64,000 bases of DNA, from assembly GCA_937859595.1 (NCBI GenBank), contig CALMAH010000015.1, positions 62,001 through 126,000 of the forward strand. Reading direction: 5' to 3'. This DNA is from an uncultured Acidobacteriota bacterium. Lineage in GTDB: Bacteria; Acidobacteriota; Blastocatellia; Pyrinomonadales; Pyrinomonadaceae. The notes below the pieces were generated by a model, which made no database searches, was not told where the DNA came from, and worked only from the letters and a program-made list of their open reading frames with translations. Position numbers and translations under genes: made by a program. How positions within the stretch are numbered: position 1 is the stretch's first letter; each line of letters starts with the position of its first letter. This document shows positions 9,158 to 18,081 of the stretch, one piece after another.

Positions 9158-10108
9158 ATGAATGGTTGCACAATATCTTCTTCAATTCGGGCACCGCGAA
9201 ACCGAACTATCGCCATTCTCGATGGCGAAGAAGAAAGATATCGAGATCAGTTGGTTCGTGCGGTAGAAGTACAGGCAAAAAGCAACCTTCAAAACACGGT
9301 AATACAGGGCGATGCGTTTCATATTTTGCCGAACCTGCCAAAATCGAGTTTCGATCTGCTGTTTGCAGATCCTCCATATAATTTAACCAAGGATTTTGGC
9401 AAAGAGAGGTTCAGGCAAACGAGCGGCGATGATTATGAGGGGTGGCTCGATTCGTGGCTTGGCTTCTGCGTTCCATTGCTAAAACCAACAGCCAGTGTTT
9501 ATATCTGCGGCGACTGGCGTTCGAGCTCTGCTATTCAAAATGTCGGATCAAAATACTTCAAACTGCAAAACCGCATCACTTGGGAACGTGAAAAAGGCCG
9601 CGGGGCAAAACGGAATTGGAAAAATACAGCTGAGGACATCTGGTTTTTTACCGTTTCTGACAAATACACATTCAACCTTGATTCAGTAAAGCAACGTAGG
9701 CGCGTTGTTGCTCCTTACAGGGAGAACGGAAAGCCGAAGGACTGGAGCGAAACGCTGTCGGGCAAGTATCGCGACACACATCCATCGAATATATGGACCG
9801 ATATCACCGTGCCATTTTGGTCAATGCCCGAAAACACCGACCACCCGACGCAAAAGCCTGAAAAGCTGCTTGCAAAGATCATTCTCGCAAGCACGAATGC
9901 GAACGACCTGATACTAGACCCCTTTGCCGGTGTGGGAACCACCGCCGTAGTCGCCATGAAGCTTGACCGCCGCTTTGTGGTAGTCGAATCCGACGAGCAA
10001 TATTGCCTGATCACGGCAAAACGGCTGGAAATGGCAGAAGCGGGCGGGGCGATACAGGGCTTTTCGGACGGCGTTTTCTGGGAGAGAAACAGCGGGCCGC
10101 GGAAATGA
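9158..10108 (+). CDS. Orphan DNA adenine (N6/N4) methyltransferase, beta class
   Basis: A 316-residue methyltransferase. The catalytic motif DPPYN (about residue 72) precedes the SAM-binding motif DPFAGVGTT (about residue 250), which is the beta-class order. QGDAFHILPNLPKSSFDLLFADPPY and HPTQKPEKLLAKII are further family marks. The middle part with WEREKGRGAKRNWKN would contain the target-recognition region. No endonuclease or specificity gene is adjacent, so this is an orphan with either a regulatory or a leftover restriction-modification role. Surrounding genes are accessory or broken. Confidence 0.9.
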   Translation: MNGCTISSSIRAPRNRTIAILDGEEERYRDQLVRAVEVQAKSNLQNTVIQGDAFHILPNLPKSSFDLLFADPPYNLTKDFGKERFRQTSGDDYEGWLDSWLGFCVPLLKPTASVYICGDWRSSSAIQNVGSKYFKLQNRITWEREKGRGAKRNWKNTAEDIWFFTVSDKYTFNLDSVKQRRRVVAPYRENGKPKDWSETLSGKYRDTHPSNIWTDITVPFWSMPENTDHPTQKPEKLLAKIILASTNANDLILDPFAGVGTTAVVAMKLDRRFVVVESDEQYCLITAKRLEMAEAGGAIQGFSDGVFWERNSGPRK

Positions 10109-10251
10109 ACGACGAAGACGCGTTCACCCTGTCGTCATCGTCACAAGCTCGGGTCCGACCAATGCACAGAAACGTGGCCACTCTACTTCTGATCGTCAAG
10201 ACCAACAGGTGGACATGCCATCGACTTCACAGATGTAACTTCACTTTACGG

Positions 10252-10713
10252 CTACTCAATTATCGTGATGAGTGTTGGCTTGAGCTGGGCAGTTAAAACC
10301 GTCATTCTATCTTTCCCGAAAACCGGCCTGCGAACGATCAACGAATATTCACCAGCATCAAGTTCGTAAAAGTAGCTTAGATCCAGATCGAAATCATAGG
10401 TTTCATTTGGATCAAGACGAACGGCATATGAGCGGCTGGTTGAGCCACCCCCGTTTCTTGTTGTCAATCTAAACTAGGGGATTCCTGGCCTTGAGAAGTT
10501 GAGTGTAACGTCATTCTTGTTGATCCATTGGTCGAGCACCTTCGAGATGAAGTCGTTGCCGTTATCGACCTGTACTCACTTCGGAATCAGCCCTCCGACG
10601 GAAGAAAGGTTTATAGTCAACGTTAAATCTTTCTCATATTGGGCAAATTGAATCGCAACAGAACAACTCAATATAATGAGGAGCATAAGTGATCGCTTCT
10701 TCACGATATTCAA
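10252..10713 (-). pseudogene. Secreted hypothetical protein gene interrupted by an IS3-type fragment
   Basis: The 5' part begins at TTG 10713 behind a perfect AGGAGG. It encodes a signal peptide (KKRSLMLLIILSCSVAI) and a short mature start (YEKDLTLTINLSSVGG). It then runs into transposase-like sequence and stops. The 3' part (10252-10467) encodes a beta-rich tail ending DAGEYSLIVRRPVFGKDRMTVL. The two parts look like the ends of one small secreted protein split by an insertion. The function of the original protein is unknown. Confidence 0.6.
10474..10590 (-). mobile_element. IS3-family transposase (OrfB) remnant
   Basis: On the minus strand this piece translates VQVDNGNDFISKVLDQWIN and continues NDVTLNFSRPGIP before a stop. 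This is the D-N-G...E/D-F-I-S...LDFSRPG segment of the IS3-family DDE integrase core. Only about 35 codons remain; no ends, no OrfA and no rest of OrfB are present. It lies inside the secreted-protein gene described for 10252-10713. The family call rests on one conserved block but that block is characteristic. Confidence 0.75.
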
Positions 10714-11020
10714 TTTGACCTCCTAATTTGAGCACCGCCAGGTGCCATCCGATCTGCTGAAAAATAGGGACCGGAAACTCGCCCAAATGCTAAGCCGTAA
10801 TCGTTGTCGAAAAAAGTCGAGCGAAAACCTAGTGGAATAATTGTATCGTATCCTGTCAACGGCTAGCGAATAGAGGTGTTTGGGGCAATAGCGACATTAG
10901 GCGCAGCAACGGTGTAGAACCTAGGCCAAGACTTTGAGTGTGGGTTCCCCGATCAAACACCGCCGGGAAAAAAGAGGAACGTATAACTGCCGCTGGTGTT
11001 GGCTAGAGTCTAGAGGAGGC
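10714..11020. other. Gene-free stretch between a pseudogene and ttcA
   Basis: About 300 bases in which I see no credible coding frame, RNA gene or strong hairpin. The region next to 10714 carries the ribosome binding site and presumably the promoter of the broken secreted-protein gene. Confidence 0.5.
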
Positions 11021-11932
11021 TTAGTTGAGGACCTGAAGAGGCATAGAAAATGCCGGCTCGGAGTGGTCGAAGACAGCATCAAGCTCTTTTTCGATGGAGC
11101 CGTGGCCGACGGGGATCGCCTTGACGAGCGGCCCGAAGTTGCGGAAATCGTAGAGTTCGGTATCGAGCAGGTGCGAGCCGGTGACATTCGTAAGCGCGGT
11201 AAGGATAGAGCTTCGGAGCGAAGGTATCTCGTCGGCGAGTTCGGAGACAAGGCGCCTGACGCGTGCCCGCTTGAGGTTTGGCTGCGAACCACAGAGATTG
11301 CAGGGGATGATGGGAAACTGCTTTTCCTCTGCATATGCCGCTATGTCCGCCTCCTGACAGTAGGCCAGCGGACGGATGACGGTGTTGCGGCCATCGTCGC
11401 TGCGGAGGATCGGCGGCATCGCCTTTAGCTGGCCGACGAAGAACAGGTTGAGCAGAAATGTGTTGATAATATCGTCGGCGTGGTGGCCAAGAGCTATTTT
11501 TGTACAATTTTCCTCGACCGCGACATTGTAAAGAATGCCTCGACGAAGCCGAGAACACAGCGAGCAGAAGGTTTTTCCTTCAGGGATGTGCTGCTTTACG
11601 ATCGAATAGGTATCTTCCTCGACGATCCGGTATTCCACACCGATGCTTTCCAGATAGTTTGGCAGGATCTCTTCGGGAAAACCGGGCTGTTTCTGATCGA
11701 GGTTAACTGCAAGAATATCAAACTTTACGGGGGCACGGCGGCGAACATCGAGCAGCAGGTCAAGCAGCGTATAGCTGTCCTTGCCGCCCGAAAGACAGAC
11801 CATAACGCGGTCGCCCTCGGCGATCATGCCGAAATCGGCTATGGCCTTGCCCATCCGCTTAAGCAACCGTGTTTTTGTCCTAGAATCTACAAACAATCTA
11901 CCGAAAACCTCCGAAATCGTTAATTGTCGCAC
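11021..11932 (-). CDS. ttcA: tRNA 2-thiocytidine synthetase
   Basis: TtcA thiolates cytidine 32 of certain tRNAs using a [4Fe-4S] cluster. The 303-residue protein has the PP-loop [15 protein letters not shown], the [10 protein letters not shown] motif and the [12 protein letters not shown] motif that supply the cluster cysteines, plus ALGHHADD. All are in the order of the E. coli enzyme. The GTG start at 11932 is used; an ATG at MGKAIADFG is a possible alternative but would cut the conserved N-terminal helix. It is transcribed alone. Confidence 0.95.
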   Translation of the reverse strand: MRQLTISEVFGRLFVDSRTKTRLLKRMGKAIADFGMIAEGDRVMVCLSGGKDSYTLLDLLLDVRRRAPVKFDILAVNLDQKQPGFPEEILPNYLESIGVEYRIVEEDTYSIVKQHIPEGKTFCSLCSRLRRGILYNVAVEENCTKIALGHHADDIINTFLLNLFFVGQLKAMPPILRSDDGRNTVIRPLAYCQEADIAAYAEEKQFPIIPCNLCGSQPNLKRARVRRLVSELADEIPSLRSSILTALTNVTGSHLLDTELYDFRNFGPLVKAIPVGHGSIEKELDAVFDHSEPAFSMPLQVLN

Positions 11933-12055
11933 GCGAGGTTAGCAATATCAACCATTAAGAATTAACTAGACACAATTGGGCAAGGTCGTTTATCATTCGA
12001 AAGCAGGCATTTTTCGATATCGACGATCTCAAATTTGTCATCGCCAAACGATCAA

Positions 12056-12075
12056 TGGTCCGTCCGGACAGACCA
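12056..12075. promoter_or_regulatory. Near-perfect 20-bp palindrome upstream of the bactofilin gene
   Basis: TGGTCcGTCCGGACaGACCA matches its own reverse complement at 18 of 20 positions. It lies about 40 bases before the start of the bactofilin gene in an otherwise featureless 180-base gap. It could be an operator or a transcript hairpin in the 5' leader. No regulator is known for it. Confidence 0.4.
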
Positions 12076-12115
12076 CTGCCTAAGTATTTCATAAACGCAA
12101 AGGAGAAAACGTCTT

Positions 12116-12775
12116 ATGATCAGAATGGGAAGGAATTCCAAAACTGAACAACCAGATGCCCCCGACTATCAATCAAGTTCCCCAACTTCGCAGACTTCTT
12201 ATCAATATGGAGCAGATCAGCCGAACACGGTCTCAAAGCCGACCACCGACAGCGAATCGATCGCCCGTGACATAAAGGAAGGAAAGCTGAGCGGCTTTGT
12301 GGGCCACGGGACATCGCTCTCCGGCGACACGACCTTTCAGATGATGCTTCGCGTTGATGGCCATCTGACGGGAACGGTTTCGTCAGAGGGCGGGACGCTG
12401 ATCGTCGGCAACAGCGGACAACTCGACGCCAATGTTTCGGTGGGAACTGCAAATATCAACGGAACGATAAACGGAGATGTTGCCGCGTCTGAAAAGATAC
12501 ATCTTGGCCGCACAGGGAAGGTGGTCGGCAACATCACGACACCGAAACTGGTAATTGAGGACGGAGCCCTTTTCGAAGGGAGCTGCAGCATGGTGAAGGC
12601 CCGCGAGACGGAACAGGCTGCGATACCGGCTCCGACAGAGACGCAATACCAGGCAAGCTCATATTCGAGCTACTCATCGTCCAGCACGACAACCGCAGAT
12701 GACGATGATGATGTGACAGGTTCGGTTGAAGATGATGACGACGATGAAGAAAGGGCCGATGCTGCTTCGAGCTAG
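12116..12775 (+). CDS. Bactofilin family cytoskeletal protein
   Basis: A 219-residue protein. Residues about 60-160 form the bactofilin (DUF583) beta-helix: SGFVGHGTSLSGDTTF, then LRVDGHLTGTV, GGTLIVGNSGQLDANV, INGTINGDVAASEKIHLG. The flanking tails are disordered, with a Ser/Gln-rich N-terminus and a strongly acidic C-terminus (a run of Asp and Glu). Bactofilins polymerise without nucleotide and organise cell-wall or polarity machinery. AAAGGAG precedes ATG 12116 by about 8 bases. A good terminator follows, so it is a single-gene unit. Confidence 0.93.
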   Translation: MIRMGRNSKTEQPDAPDYQSSSPTSQTSYQYGADQPNTVSKPTTDSESIARDIKEGKLSGFVGHGTSLSGDTTFQMMLRVDGHLTGTVSSEGGTLIVGNSGQLDANVSVGTANINGTINGDVAASEKIHLGRTGKVVGNITTPKLVIEDGALFEGSCSMVKARETEQAAIPAPTETQYQASSYSSYSSSSTTTADDDDDVTGSVEDDDDDEERADAASS

Positions 12776-12798
12776 TTAGTTATTCATTCTTTCAGATT

Positions 12799-12819
12799 GG
12801 CGGCTTCGGCCGCCTTTTT
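12799..12819 (+). terminator. Rho-independent terminator after bactofilin
   Basis: Six-base stem GGCGGC / GCCGCC closed by the stable TTCG tetraloop, followed by five T. It lies 24 bases after the bactofilin stop codon. Confidence 0.9.
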
Positions 12820-12912
12820 CTTTTCCGGCGTGCGAAGCAGCGGTAAATGTTTGAAAATAGTGATGCGAAAGGCAACTAGCAGATCGAATGAATTGAAGGA
12901 GGGATCACTCTG

Positions 12913-13332
12913 ATGCTAAATGATTTCAAGAAATTTATCTCACGGGGGAACGTGCTTGACCTCGCAGTCGCGGTGATAATGGGAGCTGCATTCGGTTCGG
13001 TCGTAAAGACCTTTACGGACGGGATCGTGATGCCGATAGTGGGACTGGTAACGGGGGGCATCGACTTCAGATCTCAGTTCTACGACCTGAGCGGAACGGT
13101 GCCGGCAAATGCGACACCTGAACAGATCGAGGCCGCATTGAAAGGCGGTACCCCGGTAATACTTTATGGGCAGCTGGTAGGCGACCTACTCACGTTTCTG
13201 ATAGTTGCCTTTGTGATGTTCATGCTGGTGCGATATGCAATGGGCCTTTTCAGGGGACTCGAAGCAGAATCGGAACCCTCCGGCGAAGTGGTACTGCTCA
13301 CGGAAATACGAGATATTCTAAAGGCAAAATGA
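12913..13332 (+). CDS. mscL: Large-conductance mechanosensitive channel
   Basis: MscL opens under membrane tension to release solutes during hypo-osmotic shock. The 139-residue protein has the N-terminal amphipathic helix (MLNDFKKFISRGNVLDLAVAVIMGAAFG), TM1 running into VIMPIVG-like GIVMPIVGL, a periplasmic loop, TM2 (DLLTFLIVAFVMFMLV) and a short cytoplasmic helix. Length and pattern are normal. AAGGAGGGAT precedes the start. It converges with the 5-FTHF cyclo-ligase gene, leaving only six bases between them. Confidence 0.96.
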   Translation: MLNDFKKFISRGNVLDLAVAVIMGAAFGSVVKTFTDGIVMPIVGLVTGGIDFRSQFYDLSGTVPANATPEQIEAALKGGTPVILYGQLVGDLLTFLIVAFVMFMLVRYAMGLFRGLEAESEPSGEVVLLTEIRDILKAK

Positions 13333-13338
13333 GACTAT

Positions 13339-13935
13339 TCAATTCACATAACCGTGGGGAGCGACAAACGGCAAGATCCGCTCCGGCATGATGCAGATAT
13401 CGAGAGGAACGTCTTGAATGTTTATGTCGTCAATCACCTCGATCGGTGGGAACAGGCTTACGCCCACCTTGAGGCAGTCCTGACGACAGCGAGCGAGAAA
13501 CCTGTCGTAGTATCCCTTGCCGTAACCGACTCGATGGCCCGATTCATCAAAACAAAGTAATGGAACAATGACGAGGTCGATCTCCGCGGGATCGGCCTGT
13601 TCCGTTCCAACCGGTTCTCGAATGCCCCAAGGGTTTTCCAGAAGCTCGGTCTCAGCGTCAAAGTAAAAGCTTTCGAGTTCGCCCGTTTTGCTATCCACGA
13701 TCGGGGCACAGGTCTCGGTGCCCCTTCGCTCGTGCCAGATGCGATAGTAGATCATCGAGGTGTCAAACTCGTTGAATTTTGGAATACGGATAAAGGTATG
13801 GAGCGTTCTGACAGCCGCAAGGTCGAACTCATTGAAGAACCGCTCCGCGATACGAGCGCTCATCGCTGCGACATCGCCCGGGGATAGCAACAGCCGCTTT
13901 TCAAAATAGGCCTTGCGGAGTTCAGATTTTTTCAT
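13339..13935 (-). CDS. 5-formyltetrahydrofolate cyclo-ligase
   Basis: This enzyme uses ATP to convert 5-formyl-THF to 5,10-methenyl-THF. The 198-residue protein has the N-terminal KSELRKAYFEKRLLL and the C-terminal substrate/Mg signature VPLLCFDESGHRVGYGKGYYDRFL. ATG 13935 overlaps the TGA of mnmA by one base (TGATG), so the two genes are co-translated; an upstream TTG is less likely. Pairing a folate enzyme with mnmA makes a small leftward operon. Confidence 0.94.
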   Translation of the reverse strand: MKKSELRKAYFEKRLLLSPGDVAAMSARIAERFFNEFDLAAVRTLHTFIRIPKFNEFDTSMIYYRIWHERRGTETCAPIVDSKTGELESFYFDAETELLENPWGIREPVGTEQADPAEIDLVIVPLLCFDESGHRVGYGKGYYDRFLARCRQDCLKVGVSLFPPIEVIDDINIQDVPLDICIMPERILPFVAPHGYVN

Positions 13936-15053
13936 CAATCACGTACGATCCAGCCGCCGCCGACAACCTCTTCACCGGTTGCTATGTCGTAGAAGATGGT
14001 GGCCTGACCGGGGGTGATAGCCCGCTGCGGTTCGTCAAAGACGATCCGCGCGCCGGCGTCCGGCAGGGCATGGATCGTGGCCGGTGCGGGGTCGTGGCGA
14101 TAACGGATCTTGACGAGAGCGCGGACCGGTTCTTTCGGCTCGTCAAATGCGACCCAGTTAACGCCTTTTGCTGTGAATTCAGTCGATTCTAGGTCGTCAG
14201 CCTCCCCGACCATTATCCGATCTCGTGCCCGCTCTATCTGAACTACATATAAAGGTTTTTCGTGGGCGATGCCGAGGCCGCGGCGCTGGCCGATCGTGTA
14301 ACGATGTATGCCGCTGTGGCTGCCGAGCGTTTCACCCGCCGTGTTCACTATCTCGCCGCCTGCGGGTATCTCGCTCTCGCGTCCCTCGTGTGTCAAAAAG
14401 CGGTCGATGAACTCTGAATATTTGCCGTCCGGGACAAAGCAGATCTCCTGCGATTCCTGCTTTTCGGCCGTATAGAGGTCAGCAGTGCGGGCGATGTCAC
14501 GAACCTCGCTCTTGAGCATTTCGCCAAGCGGAAAATAGGCTCGCGAAAGCTGGTCCTGTGTCAGTTCCCAAAGGAAATAGCTCTGGTCCTTCCAATGGTT
14601 GCGGCCGCGGAAAAGGCGGTAGCGGCCTGCGGTCTCGTCATATTCGACGCGGGCATAATGTCCGGTGGCCACCTTATCGCAACCGAGACTTACGGCCATG
14701 CGGTCGAGAGAGGCAAATTTCAACCTTGAGTTACACGCAACGCACGGAATCGGCGTCTCGCCAGCAAGATAACTCTGGATGAAGGGCTCTACCACATCGC
14801 GGTCAAAATCCTTCTCGAGATTCAGTACGTAGAATGGAAAATCGAGTTTGTCGGCCACGCGACGGGCGTCGTAAACGTCGTCCAGCGAGCAACAGCGAGA
14901 GGGCAGCGGGTCGCCGTTCTCGTCAACGTTCACGTGCCGCCGCTGGTCCCAGAGCTGCATCGTGAAGCCGACAAGTTCATGCCCCTGCTCTTTTAATAAC
15001 GCAGCCGCCGCCGAACTATCGACGCCGCCGCTCATTGCCACCGCGATCTTCAT
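13935..15053 (-). CDS. mnmA: tRNA-specific 2-thiouridylase
   Basis: MnmA puts sulfur on uridine 34 of Lys, Glu and Gln tRNAs. The PP-loop [11 protein letters not shown] is at the start, the two catalytic cysteines are in [10 protein letters not shown] and ESQEICFV, and GHYARV and the C-terminal beta-barrel domain are present. I take ATG 15053 ([10 protein letters not shown]), preceded by GGAAGGAC, rather than the frame's earlier start at 15119. That gives 372 residues, a normal length. It is followed directly by the cyclo-ligase gene. Confidence 0.96.
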   Translation of the reverse strand: MKIAVAMSGGVDSSAAAALLKEQGHELVGFTMQLWDQRRHVNVDENGDPLPSRCCSLDDVYDARRVADKLDFPFYVLNLEKDFDRDVVEPFIQSYLAGETPIPCVACNSRLKFASLDRMAVSLGCDKVATGHYARVEYDETAGRYRLFRGRNHWKDQSYFLWELTQDQLSRAYFPLGEMLKSEVRDIARTADLYTAEKQESQEICFVPDGKYSEFIDRFLTHEGRESEIPAGGEIVNTAGETLGSHSGIHRYTIGQRRGLGIAHEKPLYVVQIERARDRIMVGEADDLESTEFTAKGVNWVAFDEPKEPVRALVKIRYRHDPAPATIHALPDAGARIVFDEPQRAITPGQATIFYDIATGEEVVGGGWIVRD

Positions 15054-15128
15054 TTTCGTCCTTCCTGCCAAACCTCTATTATAACGCACGAGACATAGAA
15101 GCCGGGAAGGGCGGTCCATTAGCTGTCG

Positions 15129-15686
15129 TCAACGGCCCTTCTTGCGGTCGTGCCGGATCGCCTTGGCGAGCTTTTTTCCCTCGATCTTTGCGATACTTGT
15201 TGCGGTGTAAAAGATGCCGGGGTAAGCATATTCTCCGCGTCTTATCTCCCAAATACGATGGCCGTCGCGATTCTCCAACCAAGCGTTGATGTGCCACTCA
15301 GCTGCATCGAGCGGGCTGATGTCCCTTTTTTTCCTGTATTCAGGATCATTTATCGATGGAGCGTGAGCGTAGTCGTTCATCGAGAGGTCGCCCCGAAGTA
15401 TGGCATCAGCCTCGGCCGCTGAGTCGACGGTCTTGAATCCGCTCTTGCCCAGCCATCGTTTCAAGACGACCAGGAACTCGACCCGTTCCTGCAAATGCTT
15501 CGCGCATGGCAAAAGCATCCCGCCGACGCGTGTCCCACAAGATGACGAGACGATCCTGAACGAGGACTCGTCAACAAAGACCGTCTTTACGTCCTTTAAC
15601 CAATAAACCGACGTGCCGGTCTGAGACGGAACCGCCGCCGCCGCGAAAATAATGAATATCAACGAAAAAAAAGCCGATTTTCTCAT
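15129..15686 (-). CDS. Hypothetical secreted protein
   Basis: A protein of about 185 residues with a signal peptide (RKSAFFSLIFIIFAAAAVPSQ). The mature part has paired cysteines near residues 50 and 61. It contains a segment (LKRWLGKSGFKTVDSAAEADAILRGDLS) that resembles the 'AEADAVL' motif of small periplasmic proteins of the DUF4136/CsgG-like kind, but I cannot place it firmly. ATG 15686 is chosen because GGGAG sits 7 bases upstream. It lies alone upstream of mnmA. Confidence 0.6.
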   Translation of the reverse strand: MRKSAFFSLIFIIFAAAAVPSQTGTSVYWLKDVKTVFVDESSFRIVSSSCGTRVGGMLLPCAKHLQERVEFLVVLKRWLGKSGFKTVDSAAEADAILRGDLSMNDYAHAPSINDPEYRKKRDISPLDAAEWHINAWLENRDGHRIWEIRRGEYAYPGIFYTATSIAKIEGKKLAKAIRHDRKKGR

Positions 15687-15842
15687 CACATATCTCCCTT
15701 AAGTTCGATCAACACTTCTTTGGGAAGAGTAATGGTCTGATCAGCATCTGAAACATCCATCCGCAGTCTGCCCAATTGGACGTTCAAAGCCCTGATCCGC
15801 ACCTAAGAAGAGGAGACGAAAATGCGCTTCGAAAGCGGACGG

Positions 15843-16955
15843 TTAACGTGAGGCAATCTCAGCAAGACGCGGGAGAAGCGCGACCCTGATGGCTTCGGCG
15901 ATAGCGGCCGAGCCGTCCACATTCGGATGGCCGATGCTGGCAAGTTCGCAAAAACGCGTACGATAACGGAGATTTGTCTCGCGGCGAAGCTCTGTAAGTG
16001 CAGGCCCGCACTCTTCGCGCCTGATCTCGCCCTTAGGGTCGGCGGGACGTCCGCGGCGGGCGACCTTGAAGAGCAGCGTCCTCTTAGCGCCGTAGGCATT
16101 CTCCTCAGCCAAAGGAGTCGGAACAAAAACGGCCCGTTCCGCACCGAACTTTGCATTGACAACGTTAACTGCCCGGCCGAGCGCCTCGTCAGATCCGGTG
16201 TGCCAGATCTGGGAACGTTCGATCATCTTACCGCGCCAGAGACGCCAGATCTGCCGTTTTACGGGATTGTTGATGATCGGCTTGGTCCACCGCGGCCAGT
16301 TGTAAAGCTCAAGCACGTCATTGACGATACGGCCCATCGGCGTATGGCGCGTAATGATCGGGTAATAGCCGACGACGACGATCAGTGCGTTTGGAAATGC
16401 GTGAGCGGTTTCGACTAGCAATTCGCACATGTGGCCAAACGAGTAGAGCTCGATGTCTCTTCTCAATTTGTCGTTGCTCTCAAAAGGGCTGATTATGCGG
16501 GCGACGCCGACCTCCGGCACACTTCCAGAGAGCATGATCAGGTCGACCGAAGCGGGATCGGGGTATTCGCGGCGTGCCATCTCAAGCTGTGCCTTTACAG
16601 TAGGGAAAGAGACGTTGACCTCAGGATGAAGTTTAGATGAGACCGGTATTTCGGCCATCTCAAGCGCGGATCGCTCGGTAGGGTCGAGCTTTATCGTAGA
16701 ACCGGAATGGGCCTTGACGTTGAGGTTGACATGGCCATTGCCGTTAAATATCTCACTCTTGATCCATTGCTTCGTCAAATAGTAGAACTTTTGCTCCTCT
16801 TTCAGACCCTGGCCCCAGACCAGTGAATCACCGATCACCAGGAACTCGTAGCTGTCCCGCCGCCCCTGGGCAAGGCCGGGGGAGCCCATCAAGGCACCGG
16901 CCGCCAATGCGGAAGCCGAACGGGAAAGGAACTGTCTCCTTGAGATAGAAGCCAT
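15843..16955 (-). CDS. SGNH/GDSL-like hydrolase with Tat signal
   Basis: About 370 residues. The N-terminus SRRQFLSRSASALAAGALMG is a twin-arginine signal, so export should go through Tat (tatB and tatC are in this window). The mature part opens with EFLVIGDSLVWGQGL, the nucleophile block of SGNH hydrolases. A late SIGHPNVDGSAAIAEAI resembles the block carrying the catalytic histidine. The family contains esterases, lipases and acetyl-hydrolases acting on lipids or polysaccharides; the substrate is not apparent. Confidence 0.75.
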   Translation of the reverse strand: MASISRRQFLSRSASALAAGALMGSPGLAQGRRDSYEFLVIGDSLVWGQGLKEEQKFYYLTKQWIKSEIFNGNGHVNLNVKAHSGSTIKLDPTERSALEMAEIPVSSKLHPEVNVSFPTVKAQLEMARREYPDPASVDLIMLSGSVPEVGVARIISPFESNDKLRRDIELYSFGHMCELLVETAHAFPNALIVVVGYYPIITRHTPMGRIVNDVLELYNWPRWTKPIINNPVKRQIWRLWRGKMIERSQIWHTGSDEALGRAVNVVNAKFGAERAVFVPTPLAEENAYGAKRTLLFKVARRGRPADPKGEIRREECGPALTELRRETNLRYRTRFCELASIGHPNVDGSAAIAEAIRVALLPRLAEIASR

Positions 16956-17087
16956 CAATAGAAATCGGGCCTCCCAACGATGGCGGCCAATACAATGCTT
17001 AGTCTAACCCGATCCGTGTGAACACGGCGGACCGGTGTTACACAAACTCGGACTCTCACAACCATAATTTGACTCATTCCGGGCGGT

Positions 17088-17745
17088 CTAAGTTGCAGAG
17101 AACAAGAGATATGCAACCCCTCGGCCCCGGCCTGACGAAAGCTTCTTTGCCCATGAGGTCTCCAGCCGGGACCATTCTTCAGGCGGCAAATGCCCGATCT
17201 CGCTTACGGAAAACCCGGCTGAATGGTAGCGCGGGACCAGGCTGGAACGGATGTACGGGTCATCCAGCACGGGAATGCCAAGCCTGTTCAGTTCAGTTCG
17301 ATCGCGTTCGGGGTCAATGCCAATGACGATCTCGAGCGTGCAGCCCGGAGCGGCAATGCGGCGGAGTGAATGGAGAACAACCTCGTCTCCCAAGGCGACC
17401 GCGCGGAGCAGGCTACCCCAGGGAAAATGGATGTGGATCTCATCGGCGACGCCGTCAAACTCTTCGGGAAGGCCCTCAACGGCGGCCTGGACGAACATCG
17501 CATTTGGCAGGCCGCCCTTAGCGGGTTTGCGCGTCGCCCGCATCGATGGTTTTTCGAGCAGTTTTCGATTCGCGTCCACGCCGATGAAGAACTTGTTCGG
17601 GTTCTTTCTCGCCAGAGCAGACACAAAGCGACCGTCCCCGGTTCCTATGTCGATCACTATCCCTTCGCCGGTAGGGGTCGATAAGTTTTTCGAACTCTTC
17701 TCGCGTGAGTTATCAGATGGTGCTGCCACGAATCGCTTTGATCAT
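17088..17745 (-). pseudogene. KamB/NpmA-type 16S rRNA (A1408) methyltransferase homologue with a broken 5' end
   Basis: The body of the gene encodes a SAM methyltransferase with IGTGDGRFV, then KPAKGGLPNAMFVQAAVEGLP, HFPWGSLLR and LETSWAKKL. These match the KamB/NpmA family block for block, including the tryptophans that clamp the target adenine (W104 and W193 when read from GTG 17729). The expected N-terminal hairpin is present but damaged. From ATG 17745 one reads MIKAIRGSTI, then TGA TAA, then LTREEFEKLIDPY in the same frame, after which one base must be skipped to join the core frame. Either the gene is decayed or translation starts inside at GTG 17729 with a non-native leader. Confidence 0.75.
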
Positions 17746-18081
17746 AATCTTAGCCTCTACGGAGAATCTTAACACAAAGTTCCAGAGGTGACAGGAAAGA
17801 CACCAAGGAACAGGATGTCCGCAATTCAAGGTTTTTGGCGTTTCCATATACGGAGGGTTTTTAACACAAAGATCTTGTGAACAATTTGGCCATGTGTGCC
17901 GTAGTAGCTTCACATCAAAATAGGCTTTGTGTTAGATTCTTAAGGTCATGCGTCTCGAACTCGTCTAATTAAACCGCACACTCGGTGCCCAGAGCGGCTG
18001 CCTGCCGGTGGTCTGCGCGGGGCTTTCCCGGCACTCTCCGTGCCATTATTTCATTTGTTTTTATACATTTAGGGGTTTTAT
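17746..18081. other. Gene-free stretch with TTAACACAAAG repeats
   Basis: About 335 bases without a credible gene. The unit TTAACACAAAG appears near 17769 and 17869 and nearly inverted near 17926 (CTTTGTGTTAGATT), giving an imperfect inverted repeat around a roughly 160-base segment. A GGCAC...GTGCC hairpin lies near 18031-18045, shortly before the MATE gene. Confidence 0.4.

Noticed and set aside
17713-17913. Separate small gene ending MIKAIRGSTI on the minus strand
   Set aside because: The last ten codons align with the start of the KamB/NpmA-like gene; the preceding codons look random, so it is treated as the broken 5' end of that gene.
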